The notes: generated by a model not told the origin, from the sequence alone. A stretch of 64,000 bases of DNA from Chitinophagaceae bacterium (GCA_016720745.1 JADKKA010000018.1:124001-188000); one strand, 5' to 3'. Counted from the stretch's first letter, positions 1 to 10,057 are shown. Numbers and translations are program-made.

Positions 1-222
1 ATTGACGATCTGAATCTGTTCGGGATTGGTCAGGATATTGGAATGCAGTACCAGTCTTGATTTATAGGTCACCGGTATTACTTTACTGTACATGAACCAG
101 CCACCCACAATGCCGGCAAGCAGGGCTGTCAGGAAAATCCATTTGAACTGACGAAAGAACCGGATGCCTCTTTCCAGTAATCGCAACAGGTCGATCTCCT
201 CTGTTGGTTGTGGGGTGGTCAT
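1..222 (-). CDS. Wzz-like polysaccharide chain-length protein, N-terminal part
   Basis: This is the first 74 codons of a gene that runs off the left edge. The start region reads MTTPQPTEEIDLLRLLERG, followed by a transmembrane segment around residues 28-45 (FLTALLAGIVGGWFMY) and then a stretch that begins the periplasmic domain. A short cytoplasmic N-terminus, one membrane helix and a large exterior domain is the pattern of Wzz/chain-length-determinant and tyrosine-kinase-associated export proteins. It is divergent from the flippase at 329, and its neighbours (flippase, polymerase, glycosyltransferases) support a role in setting the length of an exported polysaccharide. The family call rests on topology and context because the conserved C-terminal part is missing. 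Confidence 0.6.
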   Translation of the reverse strand, partial: MTTPQPTEEIDLLRLLERGIRFFRQFKWIFLTALLAGIVGGWFMYSKVIPVTYKSRLVLHSNILTNPEQIQIVN

Positions 223-328
223 GCAATAAGCTTTTCTTTCTCAATCGGTTTCCAGGGCAAAAGGGTTGTTTCCCTACAGAAATATTCTGCTTTAGCGGCC
301 GGGCAGCTTATTATCTTCGTAAGGAATC

Positions 329-1597
329 ATGGCTACGATCAATCACCGGACACTGATCCGCAATTTTTCCTCCCTCGGGCTGGTACAGGGCATCAATGCG
401 TTGATACAGCTGCTGCTGGTGCCCCTGGTGATCAGCCGGATCGGGGTGGATTATTATGGTCAGATCGCCGTGATCCAGGTGATTGTGTTTTTCCTGGCTA
501 CCCTGGCTGAATACGGGTACGGACAAACAGGAGCGCGGGATGTGGCATTGAATCGTAATAATAAAACGGTATTGGCTGAGTTGTTTTACAATAGTCTTTA
601 TACCAAATTTTTTCTCTGCATTGCTGCCTTTTTGCTCCTGCTCCTGCTCTCGCTGATCTTTCCGGTGATCCGATTACAATTTTCCCTGTATTGCCTGGCT
701 TTTGTATTTGTGCCCGGACAGGCATCCCTGCCTTCCTGGTTTTTACAGGGGATGGAAAAGCTGCAATGGGCCGCATTGATCAGTCTGTTTTCCAAAATAC
801 TATTTGCCATTGCTGTTGTTTTATTTATCCATGATCCTGCGCATACCGGTTTGTTTACCCTTTTCCTGGGACTGGGTAACCTGGCCACCGGAGTTATAGC
901 ATCTATGTGGCTGATCAGGTATTATCAGCTGCCGGCCGTACCATTCAGCATGCAAAAAGTAATCATCTCCCTGAAGGAGGGTTGGCCGGTTACCGTGAGC
1001 AATCTCTTGATGAACTTCATGCAGTATGGGAATCTTTTTATTCTCCGGTTGTTTACGAATGACCTCATCGCCGGTTATTTCAGTGTGGCTGAAAGAATTT
1101 ATTTTTCCATGAAACAATTGCTAACGGCTTTTTCCCAAACCATTTACCCCAGCGTATGTCAATCGGCTCTGGAAGGCAGGGAGAGTTTGCAACAGTATTT
1201 TAGAAAAATTTTCACCCCATTTTGGTTGTTGACAATAGCCGGATCTGCTATTGTTGCCCTTTTCGCTCCTTTTATCACCCGTTTCTTTGTACAGGAGCGG
1301 CAGGAGGATGCCATTTTTTACCTGCGGATCCTCTGTGTGATCCTGCCGGTTGTTTGCTTTAATATTCCCGGCTCTCTTTCCCTGCTGGCCACCAATCACC
1401 TTAAAAAGTATTTCATCATTTATACAGTGGGATTTATGCTTGGCACCCTGGCCAATATCATCCTGGTTCCGCTCTGGATGGCCCATGGTACCCTCTTCGC
1501 TATTGGGATCACCGAATTATTCATCACGATCGCAGTTAGTCTTGCCCTGCGCAGTTTACCTGATAAAAATTCAATATCAGCACAACCCCGGCACTGA
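329..1597 (+). CDS. Wzx-like polysaccharide flippase
   Basis: A 422-residue, very hydrophobic protein with about 12 predicted membrane segments. Its N-terminus (RNFSSLGLVQGINALIQLL) resembles polysaccharide-biosynthesis/MATE-type flippases, which move lipid-linked oligosaccharide repeat units across the inner membrane. Length and topology fit the Wzx family. The start at 329 is preceded by AAGGA, and by TATCTTCG at 312-319, which resembles a Bacteroidota -7 element. The polymerase gene follows after 23 bases on the same strand, and the chain-length gene is divergent, so this looks like the Wzx/Wzy-dependent part of an exopolysaccharide or O-antigen locus. The exact substrate cannot be told. 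Confidence 0.85.
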   Translation: MATINHRTLIRNFSSLGLVQGINALIQLLLVPLVISRIGVDYYGQIAVIQVIVFFLATLAEYGYGQTGARDVALNRNNKTVLAELFYNSLYTKFFLCIAAFLLLLLLSLIFPVIRLQFSLYCLAFVFVPGQASLPSWFLQGMEKLQWAALISLFSKILFAIAVVLFIHDPAHTGLFTLFLGLGNLATGVIASMWLIRYYQLPAVPFSMQKVIISLKEGWPVTVSNLLMNFMQYGNLFILRLFTNDLIAGYFSVAERIYFSMKQLLTAFSQTIYPSVCQSALEGRESLQQYFRKIFTPFWLLTIAGSAIVALFAPFITRFFVQERQEDAIFYLRILCVILPVVCFNIPGSLSLLATNHLKKYFIIYTVGFMLGTLANIILVPLWMAHGTLFAIGITELFITIAVSLALRSLPDKNSISAQPRH

Positions 1598-1620
1598 AAA
1601 ATGCGATTGAACAGGCAGTT

Positions 1621-2859
1621 ATGTCAGCCCGGATCAATCCATATATTCCCTTCGCTTTTATTTACTTTTTTGTAAATGCTGCGGGGCTTCCTTTTGGGCT
1701 CCTGTACACTTCCTTACTGGCCCCTTTTTTTTATGCCTGGGTAGTACTGAAAAAAAAGCAGGAAATATTATTCCCATTCCTGCTTTGCCTGCTTCCGTTT
1801 GTGCTGGCACATCTGAATCTGGAAAGCCTGGATCGGATGCAATATCTCATCACTATGCTCAACCTGCTGACCGTCTATATTTTCGGGCAGGCTTTTCATA
1901 CCTGGTTGAATAAAGACAGTCAGAAAGAAAAAACCCTTCGTCTCCTGCTACATACCAATGGCCTCTTATGTCTGATTGCTATTCTATTTTATTTCACCCC
2001 TTTTCAATCCCTTTTCTGGAGCCGGCAAAACCTGACCAGTGATGTCACTGATTTTCTGCGGTTGAAAATGTTCACATACGAACCGTCTTATTATGCCCTG
2101 TTGTTTGTACCCCTCTTCCTTTATTTTTTTCTTCAGTATGTATTCCGGCAAAATCAAATCCGGAGCAGTATCCTTTTACCCTTGCTGTTCCTGCCTTTTA
2201 TTTTATCCTTTTCTATTGGCGTAATCATTTGTTTGCTCACCGCAGGGTTTTGTTGTCTGATTATTCGTTTCCCTCATTTATACCGCAACAGAAGAATTGT
2301 AAACGGATTCATCAATACCCTCTTCATCAGCATCGCCCTGCTCATGTTTGCCGGTATTTTTTTCCCGGATAACCCTTTATTTATCCGTATTGAAAATATC
2401 CTGACCGGGAACGACAGCTCCGCAGAAGGCAGAACCGGGGATGCTTTTATCATTGCCCGGCAATTATTGGATCAGGGAAATCCTTATTGGGGTATTGGTG
2501 CCGGGCAACTGGAGCTGGCCGGGGCAGACCTGATCAGGGGGTACTATCTCTATTATCACAATACACCGGTAGCCATCCCCAATGCTGCTGCAGAAACACT
2601 GGCTTTATTTGGCTGGCTGGGTTTGGGTCTCAGGATTGGTATCGAGTGTCTGCTTTTTTTACTGACAAAGCCCTGGAAAAATTATTACCGGCTGATTCTT
2701 TTTTTCTTTGTGTTTCTTTATCAGTTTACTGGGAGCTATATCACCAATGTAGCTGAATATGTTTTGTGGATACTGGCATTCACCAATGCTTTTCCGGCCT
2801 TTGATATATCGGCCGCTCATCAACGAAAAGCATCAGCCTTACTTCGTACAGGCAGCTGA
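1621..2859 (+). CDS. Wzy-like O-antigen/exopolysaccharide polymerase
   Basis: A 412-residue protein with about 10-12 hydrophobic segments and a soluble loop around residues 255-325 containing GNDSSAEGRTGDAF and WGIGAGQLE. This is the layout of O-antigen ligase/polymerase (Wzy/WaaL) proteins, in which a large periplasmic loop carries the conserved Arg and Gly residues. Wzy joins repeat units on the outer face of the inner membrane. It follows the flippase by 23 bases, so the two are probably co-transcribed. Its last 21 bases overlap the end of the convergent glycosyltransferase at 2839. Polymerases are poorly conserved in sequence, so the call depends on topology and location. Confidence 0.75.
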   Translation: MSARINPYIPFAFIYFFVNAAGLPFGLLYTSLLAPFFYAWVVLKKKQEILFPFLLCLLPFVLAHLNLESLDRMQYLITMLNLLTVYIFGQAFHTWLNKDSQKEKTLRLLLHTNGLLCLIAILFYFTPFQSLFWSRQNLTSDVTDFLRLKMFTYEPSYYALLFVPLFLYFFLQYVFRQNQIRSSILLPLLFLPFILSFSIGVIICLLTAGFCCLIIRFPHLYRNRRIVNGFINTLFISIALLMFAGIFFPDNPLFIRIENILTGNDSSAEGRTGDAFIIARQLLDQGNPYWGIGAGQLELAGADLIRGYYLYYHNTPVAIPNAAAETLALFGWLGLGLRIGIECLLFLLTKPWKNYYRLILFFFVFLYQFTGSYITNVAEYVLWILAFTNAFPAFDISAAHQRKASALLRTGS

Positions 2860-3939
2860 CATCAGTTTTTCATAAGCCGAAATGATTTGATCCGGGTGAT
2901 AGAGGGTCCTGATTTTTTCCAGATTGGCTTCTTTCCATTTTTTATAGACAGATGCATCCTGTTCAGCTTCCAGAATAGCAGTAACGGCAGCTGCACTGGA
3001 AAAATAATGAGCGGCTTCACCCAGTACGGCCCGGTTGAATGGATTATCATGTGCGGCAATATGACAAGCACAGGCCATGGCTTCCAGCAGGGAAGGATTG
3101 GTGCCCCCCACTGAATGTCCATGAAAATATATTCTTGAATAGTAACGCAGCTGATCCAGTTTATTCATATCATAAATGGATCCTTTGAATAAAATGCCAG
3201 GATGATTGTATTTTTTTTGCAGTTGCCGGCCCATTTTATTTTGATGATCCCCAATAACCATCAGGGGAAGATCCTGAGCGGTTTGCAGATAGCCCTGGAT
3301 GATCATCTCCAGGTGATTTTCAGGAACAAATCGTGCAATCAGTAAATAATAAGCATGTGGTTCCAGCCCGAATTCTTTTACAATATTTTCATCCGGACTG
3401 TCAAATACACTGGCGGCATAGGGAATAAAGGCGGCGTTTTGTCCATAGGCTTGCTGCAGATATTCCTGAATGGCGACAGAATCTGCAATCAGTACATCTG
3501 CATGACGGGCTGCTTTTTTCTCCGCATATTTTAAATAGAGCCGGGTGAGCCCATTGTATTTTTGTCTTTTCCATTCCAGTCCATCCATATTCATCAAATG
3601 CACGGTATGCTTCGGCCAGCGCCTGTACCATAGGGCATCACTGGTATAACCCAGATGCAGCAATACATCAAACGATCTTTTACGGGCATCTTTGATACAA
3701 TGCAGATCGTATAAAAACTGTCCGGCAGTACCGATCCGGTTTTCGGGATCTTTACAATGAATCAGGTGAACATCATTCCATTCAGCCTGCTGATAAGGAT
3801 GGTGATTTGAGTTATATACCCATACCTGGTGCCCCCTTGCTGCGAGACCGGCAGAAAGATAGGCGGCAAACTGTTCAAAGCCGCCGTAGTGATTGGGTAC
3901 TCCTCTGGTACCCATGATACCAATGCGCAACTGCTTCAT
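2839..3939 (-). CDS. GT4-type glycosyltransferase with DUF1972 N-terminus
   Basis: A 366-residue cytoplasmic enzyme. The N-terminus has GTRGVPNHYGGFEQFA, the signature of the DUF1972 family (rhamnosyltransferase-like). The C-terminal Rossmann domain has SVGGTNPSLLEAMACACHI, the donor-nucleotide-binding E-loop seen in GT4 enzymes. It probably transfers a sugar onto the lipid-linked repeat unit; the sugar is not deducible. Its start overlaps the end of the upstream glycosyltransferase by four bases (ATGA), implying translational coupling. It converges on the polymerase with a 21-base overlap of coding ends. Confidence 0.85.
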   Translation of the reverse strand: MKQLRIGIMGTRGVPNHYGGFEQFAAYLSAGLAARGHQVWVYNSNHHPYQQAEWNDVHLIHCKDPENRIGTAGQFLYDLHCIKDARKRSFDVLLHLGYTSDALWYRRWPKHTVHLMNMDGLEWKRQKYNGLTRLYLKYAEKKAARHADVLIADSVAIQEYLQQAYGQNAAFIPYAASVFDSPDENIVKEFGLEPHAYYLLIARFVPENHLEMIIQGYLQTAQDLPLMVIGDHQNKMGRQLQKKYNHPGILFKGSIYDMNKLDQLRYYSRIYFHGHSVGGTNPSLLEAMACACHIAAHDNPFNRAVLGEAAHYFSSAAAVTAILEAEQDASVYKKWKEANLEKIRTLYHPDQIISAYEKLMSAACTK

Positions 3940-5012
3940 GAATGCAATACGGTTTGATAAGCGGAAAGGGTCATTGCTGCGGCACGCTCCCAGGTATAAT
4001 TAGTTTTAATGCTGTCTGCTAATTGCATGGGGGTGGCCGTAGTTGCTGCTTGCATCACTGCTTCCCGGATGGATGCCGGTTTACCGGGATCGCAATAAAA
4101 AGCCTCGTCTCCAAAATAATCACGGGTATACCCCTTTGCTGTTATCACAATATTACAACCCATTGCCGCTGCTTCAAGCGAAGAAAGCCCGCATGTCTCG
4201 AACCAGCTGGGTAAGACGTGTACCCGGGCCCTTGCATAATAATGAGCCAGGGCTGTTTGAGTCAGCCGGCCGGCAAAAACAATATTGCCGGCTGCTTCCT
4301 TTTTACATTGCTGATAATAGGATTGCTGGTTAGGGGCCGCCGATCCAGCCAGTACCACCTGTTTACCACAATTATTCAAAGCCCGGATCAGGTTCAATTG
4401 GTTTTTGATACCCTCGATCCTTGCGGCACAAAGTATGAGGTCGTTGTCTTTTTCAATCCTTCCCGGGTTTCCAAACAATGTTGTATCAATGCCATTGGGG
4501 ATGATGCAAGCTGTTTGATGGATACCCAGTTGCCTGATCTGCTCCAGTTCCATGGATGAATTGGGTAAAATACAGGCGGCGCCAGATAAAATTTTCCGGA
4601 TGCTTTTTTGTTGTCCCTTAAAAAGATATTCCCAGGCTGGTAAGCGATCATTTCCTTTTACGGCCCGGCCCAGTGTTTTGATGTACTCTGTGCGGGCGGC
4701 AGAAAAGGGTTTGAGCAATAAACCAGAAAGGCCCTTTCGGTGCTGCCTGTCATACTCGCTGTAATCAATATAAACCGGTGATACGACATAGGGTTTTTTG
4801 ATCCTTTGCAGGTGCGGGAGTATATCTGCTGGGCGGGTGATATTGAAAAAATGAAAAAGGTCAAACTCATTTTCTTTGATCCGTGAATGGCTGAGGCATA
4901 CCCTGGCATCGACCCCCTGTTGATTGAGTTGCCTGGCTGTTTCTGTAATTTGAACGGTATCCCCACCCGGTATGGTATAAAGTGTAGAGCGACCGATTAA
5001 AGCTATCCGCAT
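3936..5012 (-). CDS. GT4-type glycosyltransferase
   Basis: A 358-residue GT-B enzyme. The N-terminal half begins MRIALIGRSTLYTIPGGDTVQ, with a Gly-rich acceptor loop. The C-terminal half contains IIPNGIDTTLFG and then PSWFETCGLSSLEAAAMG, the classic GT4 E-x7-E donor-sugar motif. It is the first gene of a two-gene minus-strand unit with the DUF1972 glycosyltransferase (4-base overlap). It probably adds another sugar to the same polysaccharide repeat unit. Both genes lie opposite to the flippase and polymerase, so the locus has at least two transcription units. Confidence 0.85.
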   Translation of the reverse strand: MRIALIGRSTLYTIPGGDTVQITETARQLNQQGVDARVCLSHSRIKENEFDLFHFFNITRPADILPHLQRIKKPYVVSPVYIDYSEYDRQHRKGLSGLLLKPFSAARTEYIKTLGRAVKGNDRLPAWEYLFKGQQKSIRKILSGAACILPNSSMELEQIRQLGIHQTACIIPNGIDTTLFGNPGRIEKDNDLILCAARIEGIKNQLNLIRALNNCGKQVVLAGSAAPNQQSYYQQCKKEAAGNIVFAGRLTQTALAHYYARARVHVLPSWFETCGLSSLEAAAMGCNIVITAKGYTRDYFGDEAFYCDPGKPASIREAVMQAATTATPMQLADSIKTNYTWERAAAMTLSAYQTVLHS

Positions 5013-5064
5013 AGGTCTGGGGCTTCACAATTTTGATCGCCCGAATACCTAATCTGATTTCTGT

Positions 5065-5610
5065 CTATTCCCGTTGCCTCAGCCAGTTTTTTTCCTCTTC
5101 GGAAATGGCAATCAATGCATATTTTTCAACCGCACTGATCACGGCTTCATCCAATAGATCCACCACACTGGTATAACTGGCATTTGGGGATGCTTTGATC
5201 AGCAGCATGAGTCCTTTTCTTCCTTCCCGGTAACGGAGCGTATCATCCAGGATTTTTTGTTTACGGGTAATAATATCCCGGAGACCAGTCAGACTGGTTT
5301 CGCGAATGCTGTTTTCCCGGAATGCATTATTCCAGCTGCCCTCGTAATAGTAGTGTTTACCTGCCGTCAGCAATACGGTCAGGGCATAGGACTCGCCCAG
5401 TTCCGTAGGATGTTCTTTTGAATCCTTGGGCATGCCCAGCGGCAGGCCCCCGGGCCGGCTTAATTCAGTGGTGATCACAAAAAAGCTGATCAGGAGAAAA
5501 CCCAGGTCTACCATCGGTGTCATGTCGATACGGGGAAGCGGCTTTTTCATCCGGCGCACACCCGGTCTTTTTCTGGCAGATGAATCTGCAGCCATATCAA
5601 GTTGTGCCAT
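5065..5610 (-). CDS. exbD: ExbD/TolR-family energy-transduction protein
   Basis: An ExbD-type protein with one membrane helix containing RIDMTPMVDLGFLLISFF. The Asp in MVD is the proton-path residue of ExbD/TolR. A basic N-terminus (RKRPGVRRMKK) precedes the helix and a periplasmic domain of about 130 residues follows. ExbD works with ExbB and TonB to power outer-membrane receptors with the proton motive force. I chose the Met at 5610 (MAQLDMA) because family members commonly begin with MAELN-like sequence just before the basic stretch; an in-frame ATG at 5646 would add 12 residues. No exbB or tonB is adjacent, so this is an orphan copy. Confidence 0.8.
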   Translation of the reverse strand: MAQLDMAADSSARKRPGVRRMKKPLPRIDMTPMVDLGFLLISFFVITTELSRPGGLPLGMPKDSKEHPTELGESYALTVLLTAGKHYYYEGSWNNAFRENSIRETSLTGLRDIITRKQKILDDTLRYREGRKGLMLLIKASPNASYTSVVDLLDEAVISAVEKYALIAISEEEKNWLRQRE

Positions 5611-5730
5611 AAGCAGTTTTACATTAAGATACCGGGGCTTTATCATTCCATAAAAGTCATTGGCCCTGCTGACGCCTCTCAGTCCTTATGCTGATAAACA
5701 AGTGTACCTTTAATACCCAATCAATCAATC

Positions 5731-6558
5731 ATGAAAACGATCATCATTCCCACCGATTTTTCCCCGGTTGCTACCAATGCGATGCATTATGGTTTGGAGA
5801 TGGCCCGTTCCGTGAATGCCAGTCTCCTGCTTTTCCATGCCTACCAGGTGCCGGTCAGTTATTCAGATGTGCCCATCATTCTGGTATCTGTGGATGAACT
5901 GAAGAAATCCGCTGAAGAGCGATTGGAGACCCTGAAAAAAGAAGTGGAACATATCAGTTCCGGGTCTGTAAAGATTTATACCGAAGCCGTGATGGGCAAC
6001 TTCAGTGATGAGCTGGAAAATATCTGCCAGAAAATAAATCCCTTTGCCGTGGTCATGGGTTCCAAAGGTTCAGCCGGAATTGAAAGGGTACTTTTCGGAA
6101 GTAATACACTGGCAGCAATCAAACATATCACCTGGCCGGTAATTGCAGTACCTCCGGGAAAAACCTATGGCAATGGTATTCAAAAAATAGGTTTCGCCTG
6201 TGATTTCAGAAATATCGTAGCAACCACCCCTTCTGCCGCTATACTTGATATGGCAAAGGCCTTTAATGCTGAGCTGCATGTGCTCAATGTAGATTATCAC
6301 GATAAGCATTTTAAACCCGATACGCCTGAACAATCCGTGATGCTGCATACCTTACTGGAATCTGCAAATCCGGAATATCATTTTATAGAGCATCGGGATG
6401 TGGAAGATGGTATCAATGAGTTTGCGGATAAAAACAACCTGGATCTGCTGATCACCATTCCGAAAAAACATAAACTATTAGAAGGACTGTTTCATCGAAG
6501 TTCAACTAAAGAGCTGATTGTTCAGTCCCATGTGCCGGTGATGTGTATCCACGAATAA
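5731..6558 (+). CDS. Universal stress protein, tandem UspA domains
   Basis: A 275-residue cytoplasmic protein made of two UspA-type domains (about 1-145 and 150-275). The first has the ATP-binding pattern G-x2-G-x9-G-S in MGSKGSAGIERVLFGSNT. The second ends SHVPVMCIHE, a typical Usp C-terminal strand, but has no clear Gly-rich ATP loop, so probably only the first binds nucleotide. Usp proteins act in stress and starvation survival, with no single known reaction. TACCTTTA at 5705-5712 fits a Bacteroidota -7 element. It converges on the CHAT gene at 6564 with five bases between stop codons. Confidence 0.9.
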   Translation: MKTIIIPTDFSPVATNAMHYGLEMARSVNASLLLFHAYQVPVSYSDVPIILVSVDELKKSAEERLETLKKEVEHISSGSVKIYTEAVMGNFSDELENICQKINPFAVVMGSKGSAGIERVLFGSNTLAAIKHITWPVIAVPPGKTYGNGIQKIGFACDFRNIVATTPSAAILDMAKAFNAELHVLNVDYHDKHFKPDTPEQSVMLHTLLESANPEYHFIEHRDVEDGINEFADKNNLDLLITIPKKHKLLEGLFHRSSTKELIVQSHVPVMCIHE

Positions 6559-6563
6559 TTGTA

Positions 6564-7016
6564 TTATTCAACCAACACAAAGGCAGCCCAGTAATAGGGA
6601 GGGTATTTCTTCCGCATATCTGTTTGTGCCTGGCTAAAAGCGTCTTCTATTTTCTTTCCGCCCAGCCAGTAACCGTAAAATGCGGTCATGAGTTCGGCTG
6701 TTTCCTTATCGGGTACCTGCCAGAGGCTGACGATCAGTTTTTTTACACCGGCCATCTTAAAAGCCCTTTGTAAACCGAATACACCCTCACTTCCTTTCAC
6801 ATCACCCAGGGCCGTTTCGCAGGCGCTGAGTACCACCAGTTCGGTATTAGAGAGGTTGAGTTGTGATATTTCATAAGCCGTTACAATACCATCTTCCACC
6901 CCTTCAATGGGGGTTTTGCCGCTCCAGGCGTAGTTGCCTCCTGCAAGGATCAGACCGCTTCGCAAAAGGGGATCTTCTGCCAGGGTATAACTGTTTTCGC
7001 TGTTGGTTATCGTTTC
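6564..7016. repeat. Near-identical direct repeat, copy 1 (CHAT 3' end)
   Basis: This stretch pairs with 10126-10578 at a constant offset of 3562 bases and no gaps. By eye I count about 20 mismatches, nearly all silent; the encoded ~145 residues are identical. Similarity drops sharply beyond about 7016, where the proteins diverge. Confidence 0.9.
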
Positions 7017-10000
7017 CTTCCTGATCAATTCGGGCTCGGGAAGAAAAAAACCATGGGTGGCGATGTGCAGCACAGCAGGCGATTGTCCGCTGATTGCCTT
7101 AAGCTGTTCTTCGGAAGCATCTGTTTTTCTATATAAAGCAGTACTTAGTTTATTTTTCTCAAACAAAGATTTTATCGCAATTATCTCCTGTCCCGTACCC
7201 GGAAGATTGGGCCAGGTACCAGCCCTGTTGCCTCTGCTGTCCGGCCGACTCACGATTGACGGGCTTTCAATTTGTGTGGTTTTTATTTTTTTCTTCACCA
7301 GGGCAGCACTATCCATTGTAAAAACTGCATCGCCAAAAAGACCAATTGACTGTGGGCGGTTGCCTTCAGCTGTCTGCTGACGCAGGGCAATTTGTCGGAT
7401 GCCGGTAAATTGCCTTAGCTGGTATTGGTCCATCAATAATTTATTACTGTCAACCCGCAATGCATGAAAGGCAATACTGAATAATTTTCCGGCGGGTGAA
7501 TAGCTTACTTTTTTCTTTTCTTTGAGGTAGGGCTCAAGTGGCGCCCATATTAATTGGTATAATTCCTTACCCAGATTAGAAGCGGCTGATTTACTTTTCA
7601 GTTCTGCCCCCCGGTAAAAATTATTCACCATGCTGGTAGCGGTATGACCGGCGCTATCGAAAAGCTTTGCCAATTGAGATTCTTCACAAAGCGGAATAAA
7701 AACCGGTACCGGATCTTTTTTATTAAGAATATAGGCCGCGTAGATGATACTATCGGTCCATTTTTTATGATAGAAGTTAAAGCGCACAAACTCAATAGCC
7801 ACTTCATCCGTATCCATTGCTTCCTGGACATTATTGATCGATACTCTTAATGCTGATTGCTTTTCCCTGAATACGGCAGATTTTCTGCTCAGTTCCTTCT
7901 CCAGATTTTCAGCCATTGTTTCTTTTTCCGAGAGGTCTTTGATTCTTTTGGATGCCGGCAGGGCATACTGAGCTGCGAGGAGGGTTCGTACAGATTTCCA
8001 GTCAGCAATCAGTTGTTGAATACCCTGATCCTTGCTATTGCGGATAAAATCCAGCATGTTTCTTGTATCTGAAAGGGAAAGTGATTTGAAAAAAAGCTGA
8101 AGACTGATATTATTTTTCAGAATGGAAGCAGAGGCTTTCTGATGCTGGAAGAGAAAACTATTATTACAATCATTAAAAAAAATATTCTCACTGATAAATG
8201 CTGACTTTTCCTTCTCTGATAAAACAGGAAAGGATGCCTGAAGACTCCTTGTTGTTTTTCCGCTGCTGCTAAGCAAAAGGGGTTCGGCTTCATCATATCT
8301 TTCAAGATTCATATACAGCAGGGCCAGATCGTTTTCTGTACTTGCCGTTAACGGGTGATCCGCTCCCAGTATTTTATTTCTTTTTTCAATCGACCCCAGG
8401 TAAAGCTGTTCTGCTTGCTGTGGTTTTACCTGCCATTTTCTGTACACCGCTGCCAGATTATTCAATCCCAGCGCTATAATCGGATTATTATCTGAAAGAT
8501 TTTTTTTCCAGATAGCATTGGCTGCCAGCACCAGTTCTTCTGCGCGGCGGTATTGACCAGTGTTGACGTAGAGGCTGGCCAGGTTATTCATACTGGTGGC
8601 GTAGTCATTATGATTTTCGCCATATACCATTCTCCTGATACCCATGGCCTGGAGATATAATTTTTCAGCCTGATCAAACTGCTTTTGTTTTTCATACACG
8701 GCTGCCAGGTCATTCAGGCTATTGGCATAATCAAAATGTTTTTCTCCATATACCGCTTTCCTGATATCCAGGGCCTTCCTGAAAAAAAGCGCCGCCTTTT
8801 CGAACTGGCCGATTGCAAAATATAATGTGCCCAGATTATTCAGGCTCAAAGCATAAGAGGGGTGCTGTTCACTCAGCGTTTTTTTTCGCAGTTCCAATGC
8901 CTGCTGGTACAAAGGTTCTGCCTGCTCATAGCTGCCGCGGTCAAAATAGAGTGCTGCCAGATTATTCAGTGTCGTGATGTAAAATGGATGTTGCTCTCCC
9001 AATGCCCTGGCGGTTCTTTCTTTAGATTCAAGGAACAGTTTTTCTGCTTTATCATAGAGACCCATTGTTTCATAACAGGTAGCCAGGTCATTCAGGCTTG
9101 AAGAATAATCGGTATGATTCATTCCAACCGTTTTTTTCCTAATCTCCATTGCCTGCATATATAATTGTTCCGCTTTATCATAATCGCCAATATTGGTATA
9201 CAGTTCAGCGAGGTTGCTGATGCTACTGGCATATGCAGGATGGTTTTCACCGAGGGTATTCCGGTAGATTTCTGTTGCTTTTACATAATTGCTTTCTGCT
9301 TCCCGGTTTTGTCCCAGAATAGCTTGTTGGAAGGCCAGGTTATTCAGGCTTTGTGCAAAATCAGGGTGCTTTTCTCCCAGTATTTGCCTTCTTTTTTCCA
9401 ATACCTGAATCTGAATGTTTCTAGCCCTTTCATAAAAACCCATTTCTGTAAACAAGGATGCCAGATTATTAAGAGAGCTTAAATAGGTGGGGTGGCTTTC
9501 GCCTACCAGGTTTTTAAGCAGGCTGCTGACCAGGGTAAATAGTTGTTCTGCGTTATCATAACGGCCAAGGTGTTGGTAAAGCGAAGCCAGGTTATTGAGG
9601 TTTGTTGCATACACTGTATCATTTCCACCGGTAAATTTTTTTGCAATCAGGTCTGCCTGCAGATAGAGCGATTCGGCTGCACTGAATTTACCTGTTTCCC
9701 TGTATAAAAGCGCCAGCCTGTTTAATGATGAAATATATTCCAGTGAATTTTCTCCATTAATTACCCTGGTAATTTCATTGGTCTTCTGCAGCCATTTTTC
9801 TGTTTCCGGATAATGGAAAAGAGACCAATGGCTCATGGCAAGGAACAGGATCATACCATTGTGAAGAATACTGTATTCGCCGAATTCTGCTTTGGTAGTG
9901 ACCATTGCTTTTTCGGCAACGGGGATCAGTTTTGCATATTCCCCTTTTTCAAAATGATCCATCACCTGCTGCATGAGAGGCAGTGATTGCTGCTGTGCGC

Positions 10001-10049
10001 GGGTAGCATATGAAAAAAGAAGCAGCGCCAGAAAAAGCCGGAACTTCAT
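6564..10049 (-). CDS. Exported TPR-CHAT protein (caspase-like peptidase fold), copy 1
   Basis: An 1161-residue protein. Residues 1-18 are a signal peptide (MKFRLFLALLLFSYATRAQ). Residues about 60-590 are a run of about a dozen 42-residue kinesin-light-chain-type TPRs with the pattern SLNNLAxLYxxxGxYxxAE. A linker of about 250 residues leads to a C-terminal CHAT domain with a Cys-His dyad: His near 999 in HIATHGFF and Cys near 1077 in VLSACETALG. CHAT domains are caspase/separase-like proteases, but no substrate or partner is evident. The last ~145 residues are identical to those of the tandem paralogue upstream. An imperfect inverted repeat at 10058-10091 lies just before the start. Confidence 0.9.
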   Translation of the reverse strand: MKFRLFLALLLFSYATRAQQQSLPLMQQVMDHFEKGEYAKLIPVAEKAMVTTKAEFGEYSILHNGMILFLAMSHWSLFHYPETEKWLQKTNEITRVINGENSLEYISSLNRLALLYRETGKFSAAESLYLQADLIAKKFTGGNDTVYATNLNNLASLYQHLGRYDNAEQLFTLVSSLLKNLVGESHPTYLSSLNNLASLFTEMGFYERARNIQIQVLEKRRQILGEKHPDFAQSLNNLAFQQAILGQNREAESNYVKATEIYRNTLGENHPAYASSISNLAELYTNIGDYDKAEQLYMQAMEIRKKTVGMNHTDYSSSLNDLATCYETMGLYDKAEKLFLESKERTARALGEQHPFYITTLNNLAALYFDRGSYEQAEPLYQQALELRKKTLSEQHPSYALSLNNLGTLYFAIGQFEKAALFFRKALDIRKAVYGEKHFDYANSLNDLAAVYEKQKQFDQAEKLYLQAMGIRRMVYGENHNDYATSMNNLASLYVNTGQYRRAEELVLAANAIWKKNLSDNNPIIALGLNNLAAVYRKWQVKPQQAEQLYLGSIEKRNKILGADHPLTASTENDLALLYMNLERYDEAEPLLLSSSGKTTRSLQASFPVLSEKEKSAFISENIFFNDCNNSFLFQHQKASASILKNNISLQLFFKSLSLSDTRNMLDFIRNSKDQGIQQLIADWKSVRTLLAAQYALPASKRIKDLSEKETMAENLEKELSRKSAVFREKQSALRVSINNVQEAMDTDEVAIEFVRFNFYHKKWTDSIIYAAYILNKKDPVPVFIPLCEESQLAKLFDSAGHTATSMVNNFYRGAELKSKSAASNLGKELYQLIWAPLEPYLKEKKKVSYSPAGKLFSIAFHALRVDSNKLLMDQYQLRQFTGIRQIALRQQTAEGNRPQSIGLFGDAVFTMDSAALVKKKIKTTQIESPSIVSRPDSRGNRAGTWPNLPGTGQEIIAIKSLFEKNKLSTALYRKTDASEEQLKAISGQSPAVLHIATHGFFLPEPELIRKETITNSENSYTLAEDPLLRSGLILAGGNYAWSGKTPIEGVEDGIVTAYEISQLNLSNTELVVLSACETALGDVKGSEGVFGLQRAFKMAGVKKLIVSLWQVPDKETAELMTAFYGYWLGGKKIEDAFSQAQTDMRKKYPPYYWAAFVLVE

Positions 10050-10057
10050 GGCGATCA